A stretch of 64,000 nt of DNA, from positions 2,480,001 to 2,544,000 of the forward strand of contig NZ_CP071503.1 in the NCBI RefSeq assembly GCF_017354945.1. The letters run 5' to 3'. The translations under genes and the position numbers were made by a program. Position 1 is the first letter of the stretch, and every line of letters begins with the position of its first letter. The notes below the pieces were generated by a model that saw only the letters and a program-made list of their open reading frames with translations, was not told the origin of the DNA and searched no databases. Positions 29,289 to 38,828 of the stretch are shown piece after piece. This DNA is from Shewanella avicenniae (GTDB taxonomy: Bacteria > Pseudomonadota > Gammaproteobacteria > Enterobacterales > Shewanellaceae).

Positions 29289-29567
29289 AAATGTGATCTG
29301 ATTCTAGCTTTTTATTCTTTGGTTTTAAACAGTCGTTTAGATTTTTTCATGCGCAATTATTGGCCGACTAAGCTAACCCAATGAAATTAAAAATGAGTTA
29401 AGCTGTCGAACACTACAATAACGCCACTAAAGTCGCATCCTACGCTGGCAAAACAAACCTGAAAAAAGTTTAACTTTTAATTTAGGGTGATTTGTACTTC
29501 AATCGGCGTAAGCCAAGGCTTAGTCACCTGATTTCGAGCATGATCGCTCACCTCAAGTAAGAGAAAA

Positions 29568-30530
29568 ATGGATATGCCACTCAACAATTTTCATGCGTTA
29601 AGAAGCTACCTCGATAAAATTATTTTGGGGCAACCCACACTGACCGAAAACCTGTTGATTGCTCTGATTGCCGATGGTCACTTACTGGTTGAAGGCCCGC
29701 CGGGACTGGCAAAAACCCGCGCAGTGAAAGCGCTGTGTGATGGTGTTGAAGGTGATTTTCACCGTATCCAATTTACCCCGGATTTGCTGCCCGCAGATTT
29801 GACTGGGACTGACATCTACCGCGCCCAAACTGGCACTTTTGAATTTGAAGCTGGCCCAATATTTCATAACTTGATTCTGGCTGACGAAATCAACCGCGCC
29901 CCGGCCAAAGTGCAATCGGCTTTACTTGAGGCGATGGCAGAAGGCCAAGTGACGGTGGGCAAGCATTCTTATAAATTGCCCAAGCTGTTTTTGGTGATGG
30001 CAACCCAAAACCCGTTGGAAAACGAAGGGACTTATCCGCTGCCAGAAGCGCAGCTCGACCGTTTTCTAATGCATCTGAACTTGGATTATCCATCGGCCGA
30101 AACCGAGTTAGAAATCATGCGCCTGTCGCGCAATGAGGCCAAAACTCAGCAGATTGAGCGCATTACACCGATCCCACAAGAGCAAGTGTTTGCGGCGCGA
30201 AAACAGGCATTAGAGATCTATTTAGCTGAACCGCTGGAGCGCTACATCGTCGACATTATCACCGCCACCCGTCAGCCACAGCGCTTTAGCGACCAGTTGG
30301 CCAAATGGTTGGAATACGGCGTAAGCCCACGGGCAACCCAATCAATTGAACGTTGTGCCCGCGCCCGCGCTTGGTTAAAACAGCGAGATTTTGTCTCACC
30401 AGAAGATATTCAAGCCGTGGTGCCTAACGTGCTACGCCACCGTTTGCTGCTGAGCTATCAAGCGCAAGCGGAAGGCGTCAGCCGTGATGAAGTGATCAAC
30501 CACATTTTGAGTCAGGTAGCGGTTCCCTAA
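29568..30530 (+). CDS. MoxR family AAA+ ATPase
   Basis: MoxR-type AAA+ ATPase, 320 aa, thought to act as a chaperone in maturing VWA-domain proteins encoded nearby. Walker A is GPPGLAKTRA (about residues 39-48), Walker B LILADEINRAP, and sensor/arginine regions ATQNPLENEGTYPLPEAQLDRFLM. It opens a six-gene operon; its stop overlaps the ATG of the DUF58 gene by one base. ATG 29568 is used; ATG 29574 is an alternative two codons in. Confidence 0.93.
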   Translation: MDMPLNNFHALRSYLDKIILGQPTLTENLLIALIADGHLLVEGPPGLAKTRAVKALCDGVEGDFHRIQFTPDLLPADLTGTDIYRAQTGTFEFEAGPIFHNLILADEINRAPAKVQSALLEAMAEGQVTVGKHSYKLPKLFLVMATQNPLENEGTYPLPEAQLDRFLMHLNLDYPSAETELEIMRLSRNEAKTQQIERITPIPQEQVFAARKQALEIYLAEPLERYIVDIITATRQPQRFSDQLAKWLEYGVSPRATQSIERCARARAWLKQRDFVSPEDIQAVVPNVLRHRLLLSYQAQAEGVSRDEVINHILSQVAVP

Positions 30531-31465
30531 TGCAAGCATCCATCAATGAACTCTTGCCGCCGTTTGCTGATGGTGTTCATCTGACCGAGGCGGAGTTACT
30601 GGCGTGCCGCAATTTGGCGCGCGCCCTGCCCGACCGCAAAGCCCGTGCCCGCGCCGCCATGTCTGGGCATCGCAGCAGCCTGATTAAAGGCCGCGGCATG
30701 GAATTCGCCGAAGTACGTCACTATCAGCAAGGCGATGATATTCGTACCATCGACTGGCGTGTCACCGCTCGAACTGGTAAAGCCCATACCAAGCTGTTTG
30801 TGGAAGAACGAGAACGGCCAGTGCTGCTGTTGGTCGACTTAAAACACAGCTTGTACTTCGGTTCGACTTTGCTGTTGCAAGCGGTGCAAGCCGCCCATCT
30901 AGCCGCAACACTTGGTTGGAATGCAATCCAACAAGGTGACCGGTTGGGCGCGCTAATTGTGTCAGACAATCAGCAACGTGAGCTTAAGCCTCGGGCGCGC
31001 GACCAAGGCATCTTGGCACTGATTTCAGCCTTGAATCAGGTGCATAGCACGCAGCTGCAGCAAACCGCCTCGTTATCACCAAGCGAATTGATGGCGCACA
31101 GCTGTCGGCAACTGGCGCGGATTGTAAAGCCCGGTTCGATGGTGTGGATCATCACTGATGGCCTAGGCTTTAGCGATGATTGTTTGCAAGCACTGACCAG
31201 TATCAAACGTCATAGCGAAATTGCGGCATTTGTGGTGTCTGATCCGCTGCGTAGTGGCACGCTGACCTTACCTAAGCGTTTTGCCCTGCCGGTAAAAGAT
31301 AACGGCCAAACCCTGTTGTTAGATCGCCACAGCTATGAGGCGTGGTTGTCGCGGCAGCAGCAAGAGATGCTGCAATTTGAACAAATGATGCAATCACTGA
31401 AAGCCAATGTTCGTCGTATCGACGCTGGTATCAACCTTAATCAACAACTGAATTTGTTACGATGA
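30530..31465 (+). CDS. DUF58 domain-containing protein
   Basis: A 311-aa DUF58/VWA-like protein. The signature RHYQQGDDIRTIDWRVTARTG followed by LFVEERERPVLLLVDL is diagnostic of DUF58. The second half is a VWA-like fold (MVWIITDGLGFSDD). Always found between MoxR and the BatA/B genes in such operons; it probably takes part in assembling or activating the VWA proteins. It overlaps both neighbours (one base upstream, four downstream). Confidence 0.92.
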   Translation: MQASINELLPPFADGVHLTEAELLACRNLARALPDRKARARAAMSGHRSSLIKGRGMEFAEVRHYQQGDDIRTIDWRVTARTGKAHTKLFVEERERPVLLLVDLKHSLYFGSTLLLQAVQAAHLAATLGWNAIQQGDRLGALIVSDNQQRELKPRARDQGILALISALNQVHSTQLQQTASLSPSELMAHSCRQLARIVKPGSMVWIITDGLGFSDDCLQALTSIKRHSEIAAFVVSDPLRSGTLTLPKRFALPVKDNGQTLLLDRHSYEAWLSRQQQEMLQFEQMMQSLKANVRRIDAGINLNQQLNLLR

Positions 31466-31995
31466 GTGTGAATTCTCCCGCCACCAATCCGGCGTTAGCC
31501 AGTATGCAGGATATTCAGCTACCCGCCGATATCGGTTGGTGGCCGTTAGCGCCTGGCGTTTGGCTAGTATTAATCGCCCTAGTGTTCTTGTTGCTCTGGG
31601 CCTGCTTTTGGCTAGTCAAAACCCTACGTCAACGTAAGCAACAAGCGGCAGCGGCTAAAGACGCTCTGTCGCTACTCGGCGAACTCGACCAAGATGATCC
31701 ACAGTTAGCCGTGACCATTAGCGCACTGCTGAAACGTACCGCCATCAGCTATGGTCAACGCCAACAAGTGGCCGGTTTGGTCGGTGACGACTGGTATCGC
31801 TATTTAGATCAGGTATTGCCCGAGTCAGACCGCGGTCAGTTTGCGGGGTTACTCGATGGCCGTTATCGTCGCTCAGGCAGTGAGATTGATGCTCAGCAAT
31901 TGTGCAACCTCACTCGCCGTTGGTTACAACAGGCACCGCACTATTTTAACGCACAGCCGAAAAACACCCACTCGACCAAGGAGGCCGCATGTTAA
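31462..31995 (+). CDS. DUF4381 domain-containing membrane protein
   Basis: A 177-aa protein with one transmembrane helix (GVWLVLIALVFLLLWACFWLV, residues about 32-52) after a conserved N-terminal DIQLPADIGWWPLAPG block. The cytoplasmic part holds LLKRTAISYG and VAGLVGDDWYRYLDQ, typical of DUF4381. It occurs only in MoxR/Bat operons, so a role in the same membrane complex is likely. It overlaps DUF58 by four bases and batA by seven. Confidence 0.88.
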   Translation: MSVNSPATNPALASMQDIQLPADIGWWPLAPGVWLVLIALVFLLLWACFWLVKTLRQRKQQAAAAKDALSLLGELDQDDPQLAVTISALLKRTAISYGQRQQVAGLVGDDWYRYLDQVLPESDRGQFAGLLDGRYRRSGSEIDAQQLCNLTRRWLQQAPHYFNAQPKNTHSTKEAAC

Positions 31996-32975
31996 GTCTC
32001 GCTTGGCCTTGGCTGCTTATTTTATTGCCGTTGCCGTTTATCATTCGCCGTCAACCCAAACCGGTCAGTGGCGGCGAGCTCAATTTACCCGGCGTGGCCG
32101 GTTATGCCGCCAGCCTTGATGCTGAAGGTGCCAGTAAACGGCCTTGGTTGCTGTGGTGTCTCTGGTGTTTAGTGGTCGTTGCTGTGGCACGGCCACAATG
32201 GCTTGGCGACCCGATAGAACTGCCCACCAAAGGCCGCGATCTTATGGTGGCGGTCGATCTCTCCGGCAGTATGCAACTGGAAGATATGGTGCTCGATGGT
32301 CAAACCGTGAATCGATTTGAGGTGATTCAAAAAGTTGTGAGCGAGTTTATTGAACGCCGCGCGGGCGATCGTATCGGTTTAATTCTGTTTGCCGATGCCG
32401 CTTATTTGCAGGCACCGCTCACCCAAGACCGTCGATCAGTGGCGCAATATCTTAAAGAAGCTGAAATCGGCTTAGTGGGTAAGCAAACCGCGATTGGCGA
32501 TGCCATTGCTCTCGCCACCAAACGCTTTGATCAGATAGATAAAAGCAATCGGGTGCTGATTCTGCTCACCGATGGTTCCAACAACACGGGCACTATTATG
32601 CCCGACCAAGCCACAGATATTGCGGCCAAGCGTGGTGTAACCATTTACACCATAGGTCTTGGTGCCGATGTGATGGAACGCCGTACCCTCTTTGGCATTG
32701 AACGGGTCAATCCTTCTGCTGACTTAGATGAAGCGCAGCTAAAACGGATTGCCGATTCCACCCATGGCCGCTATTTCCGTGCACGCAATCCGCAAGACTT
32801 GGATGCCATCTATCAAGAGATTGATAAGCTCGAGCCCATCAGTCGAGACGCCTTGAGCTATCGGCCACAGTCCGAGCTATTTTACTGGCCGTTAGGATTG
32901 GCGCTGCTGCTATTGATGCTGCAAGCCCTCTTTAATCAGTTACCTGCCAATCGTCGTTATGGGAGGAACGCATGA
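31989..32975 (+). CDS. batA: BatA-like VWA domain membrane protein
   Basis: A 328-aa membrane protein: N-terminal hydrophobic segments (LSLAWPWLLILLPLPFII; WLLWCLWCLVVVAVA), then a VWA domain with an intact MIDAS motif DLSGSMQ (about residue 96) plus LLTDGSNNTG, and a C-terminal transmembrane helix (LFYWPLGLALLLLMLQALF). MIDAS-type metal binding and protein interaction are expected. The cytoplasmic/periplasmic side of the VWA domain is not decided by sequence alone. It overlaps batB by four bases. Confidence 0.9.
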   Translation: MLSLAWPWLLILLPLPFIIRRQPKPVSGGELNLPGVAGYAASLDAEGASKRPWLLWCLWCLVVVAVARPQWLGDPIELPTKGRDLMVAVDLSGSMQLEDMVLDGQTVNRFEVIQKVVSEFIERRAGDRIGLILFADAAYLQAPLTQDRRSVAQYLKEAEIGLVGKQTAIGDAIALATKRFDQIDKSNRVLILLTDGSNNTGTIMPDQATDIAAKRGVTIYTIGLGADVMERRTLFGIERVNPSADLDEAQLKRIADSTHGRYFRARNPQDLDAIYQEIDKLEPISRDALSYRPQSELFYWPLGLALLLLMLQALFNQLPANRRYGRNA

Positions 32976-35062
32976 GTTTGCATTTTATTCGTCCCGAATG
33001 GTTTCTTGCGCTCATTCCACTGGGGTTGTGGCTGTTGTGGTTCGCCAAACGAAACCCTGCGCAATCCAACTGGAACCGTTACATCGCACCACATCTGGCC
33101 GCGACCTTAATTAACACCGGTGACAGAGAGAAAAAGTCACAGTTGCCTTGGTTGGCGCTCAGTTTGGCCATTGCCGTAGTGGCGCTCAGCGGCCCCGCGC
33201 TCTACCAAAAGCCGGTGCCGGTTTTTGCCAGCAGCGAAGGCCGCGTGCTGCTGATGGATATGTCGCTGTCGATGTACGCTACCGACATTACCCCAAACCG
33301 CTTAACCCAAAGTCGCTTTCGCGCCACCGATCTGCTCAATGGCTTAAAAGAAGGTGAAACGGGCTTAATTGCCTACGCAGGCGATGCGTTTGTGATCAGT
33401 CCGCTGACGCGCGATCACAACACCCTATTAAATCTTTTGCCAACGCTCAGCCCGGAAATCATGCCGGTGCTCGGCTCTAATTTGCCCAATGCGATTGAGA
33501 AAGCCAAAGATCTGCTAACCCAAGGCGGCCATATCAAAGGCGATATTGTGCTCATCACCGATGGCGTGAATGTTGAGCAGCTCAACGCAGTAAAACAAGC
33601 GTTGGCAGACAGTCATTATCGGCTTGATATTCTGGCTATCGGCAGTGCCCAAGGTGCGCCGATTAAGCTGTCTAGCGGCCAGTTAATGCGTGATAACAAG
33701 CAAGATCTCGTGGTGCCAACCACTGACTTTAACCAACTCTATGAGTTAGCCCTTAGCAGCGGTGGCAAACTGTTCCCATACGCCAATGACGGTAGCGATT
33801 TAACCAAACTGCGCGATTGGCTCAATGCCGAAGACAATGTTACCGGCGCAGCCGCCACCCAACTGGCGGGCGACACTTGGTATGATTTAGGCCCCTATAT
33901 CGCACTGCTGCTGTTAGTTCCTGTGTTATTGGCGTTTCGGGTTGGCCTGCCATTATTGGCGCTAGTGCTCCTGCCGATGAGTTTAGCGATAACGCCACAG
34001 CCAGCCGTCGCCAGTACGTGGGATAATCTGTGGCAAACGGCAGATCAACAAGGGATGCAAGCCTTTAAGCAAGGCGACTTTAACAACGCCGCCGCGCAAT
34101 TTGAAACCCCAGCGTGGCAAGGTGCGGCGAAGTATAAAGCAGGCGATTACCAAGGCGCACTTAAAGCATTCGAGCAAGACAATTCTGCCGCAGGTTATTA
34201 CAACCAAGGTAATGCGCTGATGCAGTTGGGCAATTATGAGGAAGCCATCAAACGCTATAACCAAAGTTTGTTGCAAGATCCGAATATGCCCGAGGCAAAA
34301 GCCAATAAAGCCTTAGCGGAACAGTTGCTAAAACAGCAGCAAAATCAGCAGAACCAACAAGACCAGAAAGACCAGAAAGACCAGAAAGACCAGCAGGACC
34401 AACAGAACCAGCAGGACAAGTCGAAACAGCAGCAAGACAATCAGGACACGAACAAAGACGGCGACCAAGGCTCTGACAAGTCACAACAAGGTGACCAACA
34501 GCAAGACCAAAATGGTCAGCAAGGTCAGCAAGGTCAGCAAGGTCAGCAAGGTCAGCAAGGTCAGCAAGGTCAGCAAGGTCAGCAAGGTCAGGATAAAAGT
34601 GCTGCTGGCCACAACGATAGCGGCGAGCAACAGGATGACCCGCAAGCTCAAGCGGATAACGCGCAAGCAAATGATGCTAACGCCGAGCAGAAACAATCAG
34701 AAAGTGGTCAAGCGGCAAGCGGCGATGAAGCTAACAAGGCGCAAGCACCACAAGCCGAGATGCAAGCACAAGTCGGCAATGATGGCGAATCAGCGAACGC
34801 CGAACCAGCAGCGCAAAACGCTGAACAGCAAGCCGCGGCAACAGCACAAGCCGGTGACGGAGAGCAAAGCGATCAATCTGCGCCACAAACCGGAACAGTG
34901 AAAGCACGCGAAGCCAACCCGGATGAGTTGCCCGCCGATATGAGCCGTGCACTCAAAGCCGTGATTGACGATCCGTCAGCACTATTGCGCAACAAGATGA
35001 AATTGGAATATCAAAAACGCCGCCAACGTGGCGAGTTACCCAAGGAACAACAGAAGTGGTAA
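32972..35062 (+). CDS. batB: BatB/BatC-like VWA-TPR membrane protein with Gln-rich repeats
   Basis: A 696-aa protein. Two N-terminal transmembrane helices, then a VWA domain with MIDAS DMSLSMY (about residue 97), hydrophobic helices near 310-350, a TPR segment (ALKAFEQDNSAAGYYNQGNALMQLGNYEEAIKRY, about 390-445), and a long Gln/Asp/Lys-rich low-complexity region. This includes three DQK units and about nine GQQ units. The C-terminal 45 residues (DELPADMSRALKAVIDDPSALL) are ordered again. It combines BatB and BatC functions in one chain. Confidence 0.9.
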   Translation: MSLHFIRPEWFLALIPLGLWLLWFAKRNPAQSNWNRYIAPHLAATLINTGDREKKSQLPWLALSLAIAVVALSGPALYQKPVPVFASSEGRVLLMDMSLSMYATDITPNRLTQSRFRATDLLNGLKEGETGLIAYAGDAFVISPLTRDHNTLLNLLPTLSPEIMPVLGSNLPNAIEKAKDLLTQGGHIKGDIVLITDGVNVEQLNAVKQALADSHYRLDILAIGSAQGAPIKLSSGQLMRDNKQDLVVPTTDFNQLYELALSSGGKLFPYANDGSDLTKLRDWLNAEDNVTGAAATQLAGDTWYDLGPYIALLLLVPVLLAFRVGLPLLALVLLPMSLAITPQPAVASTWDNLWQTADQQGMQAFKQGDFNNAAAQFETPAWQGAAKYKAGDYQGALKAFEQDNSAAGYYNQGNALMQLGNYEEAIKRYNQSLLQDPNMPEAKANKALAEQLLKQQQNQQNQQDQKDQKDQKDQQDQQNQQDKSKQQQDNQDTNKDGDQGSDKSQQGDQQQDQNGQQGQQGQQGQQGQQGQQGQQGQQGQDKSAAGHNDSGEQQDDPQAQADNAQANDANAEQKQSESGQAASGDEANKAQAPQAEMQAQVGNDGESANAEPAAQNAEQQAAATAQAGDGEQSDQSAPQTGTVKAREANPDELPADMSRALKAVIDDPSALLRNKMKLEYQKRRQRGELPKEQQKW
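34361..34396 (+). repeat. GACCAGAAA nonanucleotide repeat
   Basis: Three exact copies of GACCAGAAA (34361-34387) and a fourth diverged one (GACCAGCAG, 34388-34396), encoding DQK repeats in the BatB linker. Confidence 0.85.
34514..34591 (+). repeat. GGTCAGCAA nonanucleotide tandem repeat
   Basis: Eight exact copies of GGTCAGCAA plus GGTCAG, encoding (GQQ)8GQ. Because the unit is nine bases, copy-number change would lengthen or shorten the BatB linker without shifting the frame. Confidence 0.95.
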
Positions 35063-36678
35063 AAGCCAGACAATCTCTTTTACTCATGGCAGTCATTTTG
35101 TTACTGCCGCTTAACGCCTTTGCACTCAGTCAATTGCAAGCATCGGTTGACCGCAATCCGGTGATGGAGAACGAGTATCTCGCGCTAACCGTCAGCGCTG
35201 ATGACGAATTGGCCAGCAATGCACTCGACACCTCGGCATTACTCAAAGACTTTGTGGTCGGCCGCACCAGCGTTAGCCGCAGCACCCAGATCGTCAACTT
35301 TGATACCCACAAAGAAACCAATTGGCAAATTCTGCTTAAACCCAAACACCAAGGTGTAGTCACCATTCCTGCGCTAGTGATTAACGGTGTCAGTTCGCAA
35401 CCTATCGCCATTCAAGTGATAGACGGTAGCAGTCAGCCACAGCAAGCCAAAAATCTGTTTTTGACAGCCTCAGTGTCTGACAAAGATGCCTATGTCGGCC
35501 AGATGCTAACCTATAGAGTAAAGCTGTATCTGGCGGTTGATCTGCAACGTGGCGTGTTATCTGCCCCAAATACAGGCGGTGCGCAAGTTAAACAAGTGGG
35601 TGACGACAAAGACGGCAGCGAAATCATCAACGGCCGCCGTTACCGAGTGATTGAACGCACCTACAGTATTGTGGCGGACACGCCTGGCCAATTGGTGATT
35701 GCCGGTCCCAGCTTTAACGGCGATGTGCTGGTTGATACCCCATCACGCAGCATGTTCTCCTTTCAAGAGAGCCGCCCGGTTGAAGCGCAAGGCGATAGCG
35801 TCATGGTCAACATTAATCCTAAGCCTGACAGTTACCACGGCGATTGGTTAGTGGCCGACTTAGTTAACCTCAGCGAAGATTGGCAAGACAACCAGAGCTT
35901 TGAAGTTGGCCAGCCGATCACCCGTAATATCACGCTGCTGGCATCCAATGCAGATGATACCAGCCTGCCAGATATTAAGTTGCCGCTGCCCGCCAGTATG
36001 AAAAGTTATCCAGAAAAGCCAAAGCGCAACACCATGGCTCGTGATGGCCGAACCATTGCACAGTTAAGCCAAACTGTGGCGATTGTACCGTCCCAAGCGG
36101 GGGACTTTACCCTGCCAGAGATCAAAGTCGCATGGTGGAATCCGCACCTTAAGCAGCAACAATTTGCCACATTGCCCGCGCGTAAAATTCAAGTGAAACC
36201 GGCAGCGAATACCCCTGCTCCACAAATCGATGCACCACAAACGCAAACGAGTAACGATAGCGGAATCTGGCCGTGGACAACTGCACTGTTTGCCCTGCTG
36301 TGGTTAGTGACCTTGTATCTGTGGTGGCAGGCTCGGCAACAATCCGCGAAACCACTTGAACAAACTGCTGCGTCGAAAACAGCGCACCAACCAAGTTCTG
36401 TTGATGCCGCAATAGCTGCACAAAATGCAGGAGAAGTGCTTAATGCGCTGTTGCGTGAGGTATCAACGCTGTTTAAGCGCCCTATCACCCTGAAAGAATT
36501 AGCCGAGGTTGCACCAGAACTGGCGCAAACGGCCAGTGACATTCAAGCTGCGCAATATGGCCCCAATCCAACTGATAGCAATGCGTTATATCAGCATCTC
36601 AAAAGCCAACTGGCCAGCTTAAAAGGGCAAAAAACGCAACCGCGAACCAATAAGGCATTGCAATCACTGAACCCTTAA
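35056..36678 (+). CDS. batD: BatD-like protein
   Basis: A 540-aa BatD-family protein: signal peptide (LLLMAVILLLPLNAFA, cleaved near residue 23), large extracytoplasmic beta-sandwich repeats (about 25-395), a single transmembrane helix (WPWTTALFALLWLVTLYLWW, about 400-420) and a cytoplasmic tail. The start is GTG at 35056, overlapping the batB stop. It closes the MoxR/Bat operon. The Bat system is linked to oxidative stress tolerance in Bacteroides; in gammaproteobacteria its role is unclear. Confidence 0.88.
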   Translation: MVKARQSLLLMAVILLLPLNAFALSQLQASVDRNPVMENEYLALTVSADDELASNALDTSALLKDFVVGRTSVSRSTQIVNFDTHKETNWQILLKPKHQGVVTIPALVINGVSSQPIAIQVIDGSSQPQQAKNLFLTASVSDKDAYVGQMLTYRVKLYLAVDLQRGVLSAPNTGGAQVKQVGDDKDGSEIINGRRYRVIERTYSIVADTPGQLVIAGPSFNGDVLVDTPSRSMFSFQESRPVEAQGDSVMVNINPKPDSYHGDWLVADLVNLSEDWQDNQSFEVGQPITRNITLLASNADDTSLPDIKLPLPASMKSYPEKPKRNTMARDGRTIAQLSQTVAIVPSQAGDFTLPEIKVAWWNPHLKQQQFATLPARKIQVKPAANTPAPQIDAPQTQTSNDSGIWPWTTALFALLWLVTLYLWWQARQQSAKPLEQTAASKTAHQPSSVDAAIAAQNAGEVLNALLREVSTLFKRPITLKELAEVAPELAQTASDIQAAQYGPNPTDSNALYQHLKSQLASLKGQKTQPRTNKALQSLNP

Positions 36679-36735
36679 AGCAATAAACCGGATAAAAACT
36701 AAGGTTTAGCCTATAACATCAAGTAATTAGCGATG

Positions 36736-36760
36736 GGTCATGTTTATACATGACCTTTTG
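36736..36760 (+). terminator. Probable terminator of the Bat operon
   Basis: GGTCATGT (36736-36743) pairs with ACATGACC (36748-36755) around TTAT, followed by TTTTG. It lies 57 bases after batD. Confidence 0.7.
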
Positions 36761-36889
36761 TGTTATAAAATGTCCACAATATTTATGATATTTTTCTAAC
36801 ATATTATATTTTATAATATTTTCTCTTCCATCACGGCATACATTGCTTATACTATGTAGCCGACACCCAGGCCGTATTGGATAACACAC

Positions 36890-38395
36890 ATGGAAAGAGC
36901 AATGTTGTCTGCATTAAAAGTAGCGACCATTTACGCTGCTTTTGCGACCTTGTGGATTTTATTTTCCGATATGGCGGTGCAAGTGATGGTAGAAAGCCCA
37001 CATCTACGCACGCTGGCGCAAACCTACAAAGGCATTGCCTTTGTTATCATCACCGCCTTGATGCTGTTGGGATTGGTATTTCGCAGCAACCGCGTGATAG
37101 AAAAAGCCAATGACATGGATCATCTCACTAGCTTGCACAGCATGAGTATGTTTATCCGCACACTAAGCCTCAACATTCAACAGCTTAAACCCAATGAACA
37201 GTTGGTGTTGGGATATTTAGATATCGATGATTTCAAAACAATTAATGAGACGCTCGGTTATGAGAAGGCCGATATCTTTCTGCAACACTTCGCTCATGAC
37301 TTAGCAGCCGTGTCGTTGCCCGGTGCCTGCTTATCTCGGCTGCATGCAGATCAATTTGCTAGCTTTATTAAATATGACCATTCGTTTGATATTGGCGATC
37401 ATGCCCAACACTTACAGCGTGTATTTAATCACTGCGCCAAACAACATGGTTTAGACAGCACCTGTTCTATCGGCGTTGCGCTGTATCCAATGGATGGCTC
37501 TAACGTTAAAGAGTTAATGAGTTCAGCGCAAGGCGCGCTCAACGTGGCGAAACAGAAAAAAGACGCGATTCAGTTTCATGATAAAAGCATGACTGAAAAA
37601 GCGATGCAGCGCAGAGAGTTAGTGGCAGAGCTACGCCAAGCAATCGCACAAGACAAACTCACCGTAGTTTACCAACCAAAATATGAACTGGGCTCGCTCA
37701 ACGTCAGTGGCGTTGAAGTGTTGGTTCGCTGGAACCACCCTACTCGCGGCTATATTTCACCCGATGTATTTATTCCATTAGCGGAAGACCACGGCTTAAC
37801 CAATGCCATATCTAAACTCGTGGTCGACAAAGCCACCACTGAACTCAGCCATGCCAATCTACTCGGCCAACCGCTACAACATATCGCCATTAACGTGTCT
37901 GCGGCTGAGTTTAATAACCCAGAAGAAATGGCCTCGCTGACCGATTTTATTATTAACGGTCATCAGCAACTGGCACCTTTTGCGCGAATCGAAATCACCG
38001 AAACTGCCACGCTGATCGATATGGGTAACAGTATGGATATCATCGCCAAACTGCAGGCCAGCGGGATTACTTTTTCAATTGATGATTTCGGCACGGGCTA
38101 TACCTCTCTAGCCATGCTGAAAGATCTCACCGTCGATGAAATCAAAATTGATCGTAGCTTTGTAGCAGAATTAGAACGTGATCCCCGTTCGCGCACCATT
38201 GTGAGTGCGATTATTGCCATGGCAAAAAGTTTCGATATTCACGTCGTTGCCGAAGGTGTAGAAACCGAACATCAGCTAACGATATTGCAGCAACTTGGCT
38301 GTCATCAAGCACAAGGTTTTTTCCTCGCCCGACCAATGCCGATTGAAGATTTGCAGCATCATCTTGTGCAAGCGAACACCATTACAGCGCCATAA
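36890..38395 (+). CDS. Degenerate-GGDEF / EAL domain cyclic-di-GMP protein
   Basis: A 501-aa membrane protein with two N-terminal transmembrane helices (ATIYAAFATLWILFSDM; GIAFVIITALMLLGLVF) and no sizeable sensor domain between them. The GGDEF domain has HADQF in place of GGDEF, so it should not make c-di-GMP. The EAL domain is well kept: GVEVLVRW (ExLxR), INVSAAEF, IEITETATLI, DDFGTGYTSL, KIDRSFV and EGVETE, so phosphodiesterase activity is likely. ATG 36890 is used; ATG 36902 is an alternative. Confidence 0.9.
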   Translation: MERAMLSALKVATIYAAFATLWILFSDMAVQVMVESPHLRTLAQTYKGIAFVIITALMLLGLVFRSNRVIEKANDMDHLTSLHSMSMFIRTLSLNIQQLKPNEQLVLGYLDIDDFKTINETLGYEKADIFLQHFAHDLAAVSLPGACLSRLHADQFASFIKYDHSFDIGDHAQHLQRVFNHCAKQHGLDSTCSIGVALYPMDGSNVKELMSSAQGALNVAKQKKDAIQFHDKSMTEKAMQRRELVAELRQAIAQDKLTVVYQPKYELGSLNVSGVEVLVRWNHPTRGYISPDVFIPLAEDHGLTNAISKLVVDKATTELSHANLLGQPLQHIAINVSAAEFNNPEEMASLTDFIINGHQQLAPFARIEITETATLIDMGNSMDIIAKLQASGITFSIDDFGTGYTSLAMLKDLTVDEIKIDRSFVAELERDPRSRTIVSAIIAMAKSFDIHVVAEGVETEHQLTILQQLGCHQAQGFFLARPMPIEDLQHHLVQANTITAP

Positions 38396-38828
38396 GCGCT
38401 GCCCACAAAACCAGTATTCTCTTGAACATCTGCCCAGCCTTGCTCACACGGCTCAGAATACTGTGCGCAAATAACCCACGATATCGGTTTCCTTGATTCA
38501 CATGCCCAAGGTCTGAACGCACCGATTTATGGCTATAGCTGATGGTGGTCGTATCTTCTAAAGCCAACAATGGCTGATGTGCTCTGGCGTTCAAGACCGC
38601 TACTTCAAATCCTGCTTCGGCAATAGAAGATGCTTTGATGCGTTCATTACGAATAAAGCGATATGCGCCTTCCATATCTGTGGAGGACTGCGTGGTATTC
38701 ACGATGGGCTTTCCTAGTGAGTTGGCTAACGATGCAGCTAACTTTACCAGACGAGCCGTGCGGCGGTGGTCACCTAAATTGGCGTGTCCGAAGGTGTAAT
38801 CAGATCACTGTATGTTATCCATCATCAT
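38382..38828 (-). pseudogene. Truncated Tn5/IS50-type (IS4 family) transposase
   Basis: Remnant of an IS4-family transposase of the Tn5/IS50 group. Reading from ATG 38828, the frame is MMMDNIQ, an in-frame TGA at 38805-38807 (probably once Trp), then about 115 residues like the Tn5 N-terminus: LGDHRRTARLVKLAA, EGAYRFIRN, LALEDTTTISYSHKS (first catalytic Asp) and RGLFAHSIL. After that the family similarity stops and an unrelated tail runs to a stop at 38382. The second and third catalytic acidic residues are missing, so it is inactive. The right element end survives at 38909-38928. Confidence 0.9.
38412..38463. repeat. Inverted repeat at the IS breakpoint
   Basis: CAGTATTCT (38412-38420) and AGAATACTG (38455-38463) are perfect nine-base inverted repeats. 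The right copy is the last IS-coding sequence before similarity to the transposase ends, so the repeat marks the deletion junction. Confidence 0.75.

Noticed and set aside
34361..34591. CRISPR-like tandem repeat
   Set aside because: The units are nine bases and contiguous, without spacers, and encode protein in frame.
34248..34696. Antisense open frames rich in DLADLADL or LTLLTLLTL
   Set aside because: They are the complement of the nonanucleotide repeat in batB.
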